DNA from: Kibdelosporangium persicum
GTDB taxonomy: Bacteria; Actinomycetota; Actinomycetes; Mycobacteriales; Pseudonocardiaceae
NCBI RefSeq assembly: GCF_013280595.1
Contig: NZ_JAAATY010000026.1
Location: forward strand, 1-64,000
Length of the DNA: 64,000 nt
Reading direction: 5' to 3'
In this document: positions 60,501-64,000 of the stretch, one piece after another
Numbering within the stretch: position 1 is the stretch's first letter
Layout of the letters: each line of letters starts with the position of its first letter
Notes under the pieces: model-generated
The model's input: only the letters and a program-made list of their open reading frames with translations
What the model was told of the DNA's origin: nothing
The model's database searches: none
Made by a program: the position numbers and the translations under genes

Positions 60501-60730
60501 GACGGCGTGGGCCACTGCACCTTGGGCGAACCCTTGAGTGCCTTCTCGTCTGCCGCGTCCGGCCCGGCGGGTTGCGCGGGGATCGTCGTCACCGGGATGG
60601 ACTTCTCGGACTTCGGTGACCACTCCGGGCCGGGATCGGCGCCGGCCACCTGTGGAGTGACGGTCACCAGGCTGAGGGCGACCGCGAACGCGATCCCCCC
60701 GCCTGCCAACCGGTGTCTTCTTCGAGTCAT
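54560..60730 (-). CDS. WapA-like RHS polymorphic toxin
   Basis: A 2056-residue secreted RHS protein. A signal peptide (IAFAVALSLVTVTPQVAGA) is followed by a SpvB/TcdB-like N-terminal beta region (ELELSYSSGSVDAHTSATNN), then dozens of YD/RHS repeats across about residues 700-1750 (e.g. YDKTTYTYTPHGQLETITDP, YEYDLLGREIKTTDPDRGV), and the RHS core terminus ERAYDPSTGKFVSADPEIDY. Next is an unusual region (about 1789-1932) of Val/Ile/Trp and Lys/Arg (VLVPVLKRYVVPVLKRVMVW, KKKIAKWIGKKNVQRIKKAV), then a C-terminal tip (about 1933-2056) containing GHSTFDNEEALARNT, WRLPKDAQLPEGLDWV and GHYTIYATRRMKFSEY. That tip resembles Tse2-type ADP-ribosyltransferase-fold toxins; the assignment is tentative. The RHS shell would encapsulate and deliver the tip. 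Confidence 0.88.
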   Translation of the reverse strand: MTRRRHRLAGGGIAFAVALSLVTVTPQVAGADPGPEWSPKSEKSIPVTTIPAQPAGPDAADEKALKGSPKVQWPTPSVTEVPLGAQQRAAAAGPIRVARKNTAARVAADDNTVVKVEVLPKRLDGPAFRLTGAADEELEVAVDYSGFRDAFGGDWANRLKLAVLPDCALTTPDAGDCQPKTLATRNDGGGTLTADVKPGANQLFAVTAGPSSGAGDFQASSLSPGATWSSGASSGDFSWQYEMEAPPAVDGPEPELELSYSSGSVDAHTSATNNQPSWIGEGFDLDPGGYIERRYASCSTDTKDSNNTKKTGDLCWRTDNATLQLNGSGGELVRDDTTGVWRLRSDDGSKIERLSGKDNGDNNGEAWKITTKDGTQYFFGLNKLPGWATGKQTTNSTWTAPVFGNHSGEDCYKAGSFDTSWCQQAWRWNLDYVVDVNGNTMSYFYKTETNRYARNMTSTKVSSYVRDGYLERIDYGQKDGEVYTTPAIGQVSFTVADRCIPGTECVTSKPENWPDTPLDQECTSTTNCGTKYTPTFWSRKRLAKITTKVWNSTTFKNVDEWAFTHTFPAPGDGTRAGLWLASIKRTGLVGGTMSLPEVNFDGVQMPNRVDGIEGIPPMNWWRLKAIRTETGGEIAVNYLPKECAAPGNLPVEDNNSKRCHPLKWTPDSLDDLAKERFDWFHKYVVADVTEKDLTTGLAPQVTEMKYLGAPAWHHDEEDGLIPAERKSWSQWRGYDRVQTIKGQPGGEREQTETLFFRGMDEDKTATGGVKDVKVVDSNGVAVEDSNELAGAEREKITYDKVGGKVTERAINDQWVSAPTATRVRSWGTTRARRTGESAVRQTEVHPDGTQFKSGANNFFDANGLLVRTENLHDLANPNDDTCTRYSYTQNPQTYVLDVEYQEETVRVACDKTPNLPADLVDIERTYYDENETLGAPPVRGEPTRRDELNGWANGAPVFKTVGRTKYDTYGRPIEASDVFGKKSTTKFESSVGGALTKVTTTNPLGHTSSTEYEPAWGEPTAITDTNGKRTEKVFDPLGRVTKSWLPGRDRSLSPSTEHSYLVRTNGPNAVINKTLQPDGQYVTDIDLLDGQMRQRQSQDPAPGGGRVITDTIYDSRGLEIKTNGPYYNDAPPGTDVVTPDEAMLPAQTLFEYDGENRLKAEIFKVEGVEKWRTTHSYSGNRYDIDPPDGATPTSKIMDAEGRLVELRQYKGSSPTGEYDKTTYTYTPHGQLETITDPAGNVWRHEYDLLGREIKTTDPDRGVTEFTYDDGDQVATKKDAKGNVLAFAYDAIGRNTAIHEGSLAGPKRAEWTFDKLSDGTAVPGVPVSSTRYIDGHAYTQTVTGVDSGNRPTGMSLTIPAVEGKLAGTYKFSTTYRQDGDIATATMPAAGGLAEETLTYGYNSLGLPTTLSGKTTYVTNTTYTPYSEPQQVTLSAGGKWVKRSAEYEIGTRRLLRAVTERETPGRMVANSSFTYDPAGNITRIRNQPGADTGEAADTQCFQHDYLRRMTGAWTPRDGNCATPPSSANLGGPAPYWHGWTYDKVGNRTSETKVTPDGKTTSSVYTYPEPGQARPHAVQKVTTTGPSGTKVDDYGYDANGNTTARKGQTLEWDLEGQLTKVTEGSKVTSYVYDADGERLIRRDSSGTTLYLGTTEVLLTPAGVAQGTRHYVHDDETVAVRTSDGKLHWLDPNHVGTAELSIDADTQEVTRRRTDPFGSVRGTAPASWPSQQGFVGGTIDADTGLTQLGERAYDPSTGKFVSADPEIDYAEPQQMNAYAYANNNPTTYADPDGRFWVIVARVVATKVLVPVLKRYVVPVLKRVMVWVGKKIVSGIAWLAKKIGIKWVQVSRWVTVMVVKTVRVWVPKIVKQIKKSRIWKEAKKKIAKWIGKKNVQRIKKAVQKVKRVWKKIKERVKKKRQEPKKPRKKQKAKKRDPRPDLVATGKNTTVGPQVNPRRAGKDFELDGDDVLPQPNKDGEHLGHSTFDNEEALARNTSGGAMWRLPKDAQLPEGLDWVNDNDPPGHYTIYATRRMKFSEYKAKIEGLPWEYVKKVKSTKPKG

Positions 60731-60987
60731 GCGGTTGTGCCCCTCCAGGCTAAAAAGGCATACCCCCCAGACCGCTGATTCTCAGGCCCCACCGGCAAGC
60801 GGGTCCCACTTTTGCGCGATGTCCCAAAAAGCTTCCGCAACGCGGTTTTTTGTGTTAATTCGCTGTGAGCTCGTGATGAAACCACAGGTCAGGGCGGATG
60901 GCAAAAATGGGAACCGCCGCTCAAGACGCTGTTCGGCGTAATGTGCTGTGAGATTTGTCGGACGCTGAATGTAAAAAGTTCGTCCAG
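60731..60987. other. RHS leader and response-regulator 3' gap
   Basis: This 257-bp gap carries the RHS promoter on one side and the end of the two-component operon on the other. The sequence near 60840-60870 (CGGTTTTTTGTGTTAATTCG) is unusually AT-rich and is the best candidate for a promoter or regulatory patch. No gene, riboswitch or long hairpin is evident. Confidence 0.4.
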
Positions 60988-61623
60988 CTACTTCGGGCCG
61001 CCCGGCGTCAGATAACCGCGGGAGAACGCGGTGGCCACGGCGGCCGCCCGGTCGTTGACGCCCAGCTTCGCGTACACGTGCAGCAGATGCGTCTTGACGG
61101 TCGCCTCGCTGATGAACAGCTGCCTGGCCGCCTCCCGGTTCGTCCGGCCCTGGGCGATCAGTTCGAGGACTTCCAGTTCACGCTGCGACAGCGGTTCCGA
61201 AGCGGGCTGGCGCATCTGGCCCATCAGCCGGGTCGCGACAGCGGGCGACAGCACGGCCTGTCCCCGTGCCGCTGCCTCCACCGCGCGGAACAGCTCCTCG
61301 CGTGGCGCGTCCTTCAGCAGGTAGCCGGTGGCACCGGCTTCGATGGCGGGCAGCACATCGCTGTCGGTGTCGTACGTGGTCAGCACCAGCACACGGGACG
61401 GCACCCCACGTTTCGCCAGTTCCTTGATCGCCGTGACCCCGTCGGTCGTCGGCATGCGCAGATCCATCAGGATCACGTCGGGCCGCAGCTTCTCCCCGGC
61501 GGCGATGGCCTCCGCGCCGTCACCGGCCTCGCCGAGCACCTCGAAGCGCGGATCGGCGCTGAACATCCCACGCAGCCCGTCCCGCACCACCGGGTGGTCG
61601 TCCACGACCAGAACGGAGATCAC
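60988..61623 (-). CDS. NarL/LuxR-family response regulator
   Basis: A 211-residue response regulator: receiver domain with the phosphoacceptor in VILMDLRMPTTDG (Asp54), the conserved Lys in ATGYLLKDAPREELF, and a C-terminal LuxR HTH (LSQRELEVLELIAQGRTNRE, EATVKTHLLHVYAKLGVNDR). ATG 61623 gives MISVLVVDDHPVVRDGLRGM. It overlaps the upstream histidine kinase by four bases, so the two form a coupled operon with the ABC exporter. This arrangement usually controls that exporter. Confidence 0.95.
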   Translation of the reverse strand: MISVLVVDDHPVVRDGLRGMFSADPRFEVLGEAGDGAEAIAAGEKLRPDVILMDLRMPTTDGVTAIKELAKRGVPSRVLVLTTYDTDSDVLPAIEAGATGYLLKDAPREELFRAVEAAARGQAVLSPAVATRLMGQMRQPASEPLSQRELEVLELIAQGRTNREAARQLFISEATVKTHLLHVYAKLGVNDRAAAVATAFSRGYLTPGGPK

Positions 61624-62900
61624 CGCACACCCTCGGCCGGGATCGCGGGCACGGAGGCCGAGATCGCGGTGCCGCCACCCGGCTCCGACTCGATGTCGAG
61701 CCGTCCGGCGAGGCGCCGCACCCGCTGCCGCATCCCGGCGAGCCCGAAGCCACCGTCAGCGGAACCGTTGGCCCGCTTGGCATCGGGCTGGAAACCCACG
61801 CCGTCGTCACGCACGTCCAGCGTCACCATGTCCTCCATGTACGACAGAGTCAGGCCGACGCGGCTGGCCTTGGCGTGCTTGGCCACGTTGGCGAGCGCCT
61901 CCTGCGCCGCCCGCAGCAGGGTCACCTCGACGTCGGCGTGCATCGGCCGCGGGTCGCCGGTGGTGGTCAGCACCGCGTCGATGCGGTTCACCTCCGACCA
62001 GCGCCGGGTCACGTCGCTGATCGCGTCCGGGAGCCGGGCTTCGGCGAGCACCTGCGGTTCCACCGCGTGCACGGTCCGGCGGGCCTCGACCAGGCTCTCA
62101 CGGGCCAGGTTCATCGCGTTGGTCACGTGCCGTCGCCACGTCCGCGGCTCGTCGGCCGTCTGTTCCGCGGCCTGGAGCTGGGTGAGCACCCCGGCCAGGC
62201 CCTGGGCCAGGGTGTCGTGGATCTCCCGGGCCATCCGTTGCCGTTCGTCGAGCACGCCGGCCTCGCGGGCCTGGACGAGCAGCTGGGCGTGCAGGCCCGC
62301 GTTCTCCACCAGCGCCGCCTCCAGCTTCACGTTGGCCTCGTGCAACTCGGTGAGCGCCATCTTCTGCTTCTGGTTGCGCTGCTCGCCCAGCTCGGCGAAG
62401 CGGAAGAACGACCCGGCCAGCACCGTGACGAGCACGGAGAGGCCCAGCCAGCCCCACCAGTTGTCGGCCTTGATGTTGGTCAAGCCGCCCATGTACGACG
62501 CGGACGCGATCGTCGCCGTGGCGGCGACGCCGACGTATCGCCAAAGATGCTTCAGCAGTAGGAACGCCAAGGGGTAGCCGATGAAGGTGAAGAGGCCGTA
62601 CCAGGGCGCCAGCGCGACAAGGCCGGCACCGAGCACCGTCAGCCCCGCGTAGTACACCCCCATCAGGGAGTGGTTCTCGTGCCATTGCGGGTGCAGGGTG
62701 TAGAACCAGACCGTCCAGACCGTGGTCGCGAGCGTGAGCCCGAGGACCGCTGGGACGTGCACCGGCACGCCCCAGATCGGTTGCAGCAGCGTGATGAGGG
62801 TGCTGATCGACAGCAGGACGTACGGCAGGACCTTCAGGACTGCCAGCTCCCGGCGTTCCGCGCGGTCGAACTCCGCCCGCAGCTCGGCCTCTATGCTCAC
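61620..62900 (-). CDS. Sensor histidine kinase (HisKA_3 type)
   Basis: A 426-residue membrane kinase. About five transmembrane helices fill residues 25-180 (VLPYVLLSISTLITLLQPIW, VPAVLGLTLATTVWTVWFYT), then a coiled linker, the HisKA_3 phosphoacceptor (QRMAREIHDTLAQGLAGVLT, His in EIHDT) and an HATPase domain (LRAAQEALANVAKHAKASRV, GFGLAGMRQRVRRLAGRLDI). It partners with the NarL-type regulator (4-nt overlap). Actinobacterial kinases of this layout often control ABC-2 exporters encoded beside them, as here. Confidence 0.93.
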   Translation of the reverse strand: MSIEAELRAEFDRAERRELAVLKVLPYVLLSISTLITLLQPIWGVPVHVPAVLGLTLATTVWTVWFYTLHPQWHENHSLMGVYYAGLTVLGAGLVALAPWYGLFTFIGYPLAFLLLKHLWRYVGVAATATIASASYMGGLTNIKADNWWGWLGLSVLVTVLAGSFFRFAELGEQRNQKQKMALTELHEANVKLEAALVENAGLHAQLLVQAREAGVLDERQRMAREIHDTLAQGLAGVLTQLQAAEQTADEPRTWRRHVTNAMNLARESLVEARRTVHAVEPQVLAEARLPDAISDVTRRWSEVNRIDAVLTTTGDPRPMHADVEVTLLRAAQEALANVAKHAKASRVGLTLSYMEDMVTLDVRDDGVGFQPDAKRANGSADGGFGLAGMRQRVRRLAGRLDIESEPGGGTAISASVPAIPAEGVR

Positions 62901-62903
62901 GAC

Positions 62904-63644
62904 CTACTCCCAGCGGAAGTACCGCGCGGCCAGTCCACCGGCCACGATCGTCCACCCCAGCATGACGGCCACGTGCAGCGGTTGTGGCCACTGACCGGCT
63001 GTGCTGTCCTGCAATGATTGCACGCCCGCGCCCAACGGCGTGAAGTCGCTGATCGTGCGCAGGACGTCGTTCATGCCCGCACGGGGCAGCCAGAGACCGG
63101 CGAAGAACACGATCGGGAAGAACACCAGGGTGCCGATCGCGCTCGCGCTTTTGCCGGTCGGCGCGAGCGAGGCGACGAGCAGCCCGACCGCGAACATCGC
63201 CAACGCCGCCAGCACGTAGCTGATCAGGTAGGCAGGCAGTCGCAGCGGCAGGTTCACGTCGAGGGCGAGACGGCCGATGGCCAGCACGACCAGCGTCGTC
63301 GCCAGGGACAGGATCGTGGCCATCAGCAGTTGCGCGCCGAGCATGACCCAGGGCTTGACCGGGGTGGTCCGCATGCGTCGCAGCACACCCTTCTCCCGGT
63401 AGGTGGCGAACAGCTGGGACAGGCTGGTGAGCGCGAACAGGGCGAGGGTCATCGCGATGATGATCGGTACGTAGGCGTTGATCGCACGCAGGCCGCCGAG
63501 GTCCGGATCGGGTTCGCGCATCGCGGGGATCAGGCCGAAGACGACGAGCAGGATCGGCGGGAACGCGAGCGCGAAGAACGCCATGATCGGCTCACGGAAG
63601 AACAGTTTGGTCTCGGTGGCGGTGAGCCGGGCGAGTGCGGACAC
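62904..63644 (-). CDS. ABC-2 type transporter permease
   Basis: A 246-residue exporter permease with six predicted membrane helices, including IMAFFALAFPPILLVVFGLI, YVPIIIAMTLALFALTSLSQ, PAYLISYVLAALAMFAVGLL and IGTLVFFPIVFFAGLWLPRA. The conserved LFATYREKGVLRRMRTTPVK motif before helix 3 is the coupling region of DrrB-like drug exporters. It lies between the ATP-binding subunit (11 bp) and the kinase (3 bp) in one operon, so the system exports a small molecule under two-component control. Confidence 0.92.
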   Translation of the reverse strand: MSALARLTATETKLFFREPIMAFFALAFPPILLVVFGLIPAMREPDPDLGGLRAINAYVPIIIAMTLALFALTSLSQLFATYREKGVLRRMRTTPVKPWVMLGAQLLMATILSLATTLVVLAIGRLALDVNLPLRLPAYLISYVLAALAMFAVGLLVASLAPTGKSASAIGTLVFFPIVFFAGLWLPRAGMNDVLRTISDFTPLGAGVQSLQDSTAGQWPQPLHVAVMLGWTIVAGGLAARYFRWE

Positions 63645-63655
63645 GAGAAGGCTCC

Positions 63656-64000
63656 TCAGGAGTCGATGGAACGGCCGGTGAGCGCGACGAACGCGTCGTC
63701 CAATGTGGTCTGCTCGACCCGCAGGCCGGCCGCGATGACCTGGTTGCGGGCCAGCACGGCGGTCACGGCGAGCAGCAGGTTCCCGGTGCCGGTCACGACG
63801 AGCTGGCTGCCGGCCCGCTCGACCGACGTGACTTCGGGCAACGCGGTCAGCACCGCGTGGTCCAGCGGCGCGGACGGCTGGAACCGGATGCGCTGCCGGT
63901 CGTCGACCCGGGCGACCAGCCCAGCCGGGGAGTCGAGCGCGACCAGCCTGCCGGAGTCGATCACGGCCAGCCGGTCGCAGAGCCGCTCGGCTTCTTCCAT
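63656..64000 (-). CDS. ABC transporter ATP-binding protein (partial, cut by window)
   Basis: The C-terminal 114 residues of a DrrA-type ATPase; the start and Walker A/B motifs lie beyond 64000, so the sequence here begins in mid-gene. Visible parts are MEEAERLCDRLAVIDSGRLV (post-Walker B, D-loop/H-loop side), SPAGLVARVDDRQRIRFQPS and the C-terminal ATVNRLHD-type end LRVEQTTLDDAFVALTGR, typical of exporter ATPases. It is the third member of the operon and pairs with the permease. Confidence 0.9.
   Translation of the reverse strand: MEEAERLCDRLAVIDSGRLVALDSPAGLVARVDDRQRIRFQPSAPLDHAVLTALPEVTSVERAGSQLVVTGTGNLLLAVTAVLARNQVIAAGLRVEQTTLDDAFVALTGRSIDS

Noticed and set aside
55661-60619. 1652-codon open frame antisense to the RHS gene
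   Set aside because: Same cause; low-complexity Arg/Val/Gly-rich translation without RBS or recognisable domain.
1-64000. Secondary-metabolite gene cluster
   Set aside because: No polyketide, peptide synthetase, terpene or RiPP core genes; the ABC exporter and regulators alone are not evidence of one.

Overview
The window is high-GC DNA (roughly two-thirds G+C, strong G/C preference at third codon positions, many GTG and some TTG starts, frequent 4-nt ATGA/GTGA overlaps). It carries the actinobacterial housekeeping order recG - pyc - rsmD - coaD - sepIVA-like - yceD - rpmF - rnc - mutM - acyP - smc - ftsY. Gene content (kdpFABCDE, an ECF sigma/anti-sigma pair, secreted RNase Sa family enzyme, WapA-like RHS protein) fits a filamentous actinomycete, most likely of the Pseudonocardiaceae; the family assignment is inference.

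Layout. 0.2-18.3 kb: DNA repair, anaplerosis, translation and cell-division core (recG, a DivIVA-like coiled coil, a double-HTH LuxR regulator, pyc, an arginase-family enzyme, a DUF2087 protein, a HelD-type RNA polymerase recycling ATPase, an SDR, rsmD, coaD, a decayed serine-hydrolase fragment, a GNAT, a secreted RNase, sepIVA-like, yceD, rpmF, rnc, mutM). 18.4-32.4 kb: an accessory segment between mutM and acyP, beginning with a 162-bp MITE-like element, then a regulator and serine hydrolase, the full kdp potassium operon with an extra 27-residue membrane microprotein, a hydrolase, two small Cys-rich proteins and two secreted proteins. 32.4-38 kb: acyP, a small lipoprotein, an ECF sigma factor with its anti-sigma factor, and smc. 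38-49 kb: a second accessory segment between smc and ftsY, with acetyltransferases, TetR and PucR regulators, a second near-identical MITE copy in inverted orientation, a YVTN-type protein, a YceI protein and an anmK-symporter operon that looks like cell-wall amino-sugar salvage. 49-50.3 kb: ftsY. 50.5-60.7 kb: a surface/toxin module of a DNRLRE/FG-GAP/ricin secreted protein, a small helical putative immunity protein and a 2056-residue RHS protein with a strongly cationic tract and a variable C-terminal toxin-like tip. 60.9-64 kb: a two-component system and an ABC-2 exporter that runs off the window.

The most interesting non-coding structure is a set of repeats. Two loci (2.4-2.8 kb and 9.66-9.78 kb) carry mirror-image arrays of a 22-bp unit, and two more (29.36 kb and 54.02 kb) carry copies of a different, nearly perfect long hairpin. 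All four lie exactly between convergent genes, which suggests bidirectional terminators or transcription-collision barriers. The most interesting protein system is the RHS polymorphic toxin with its adjacent candidate immunity gene.
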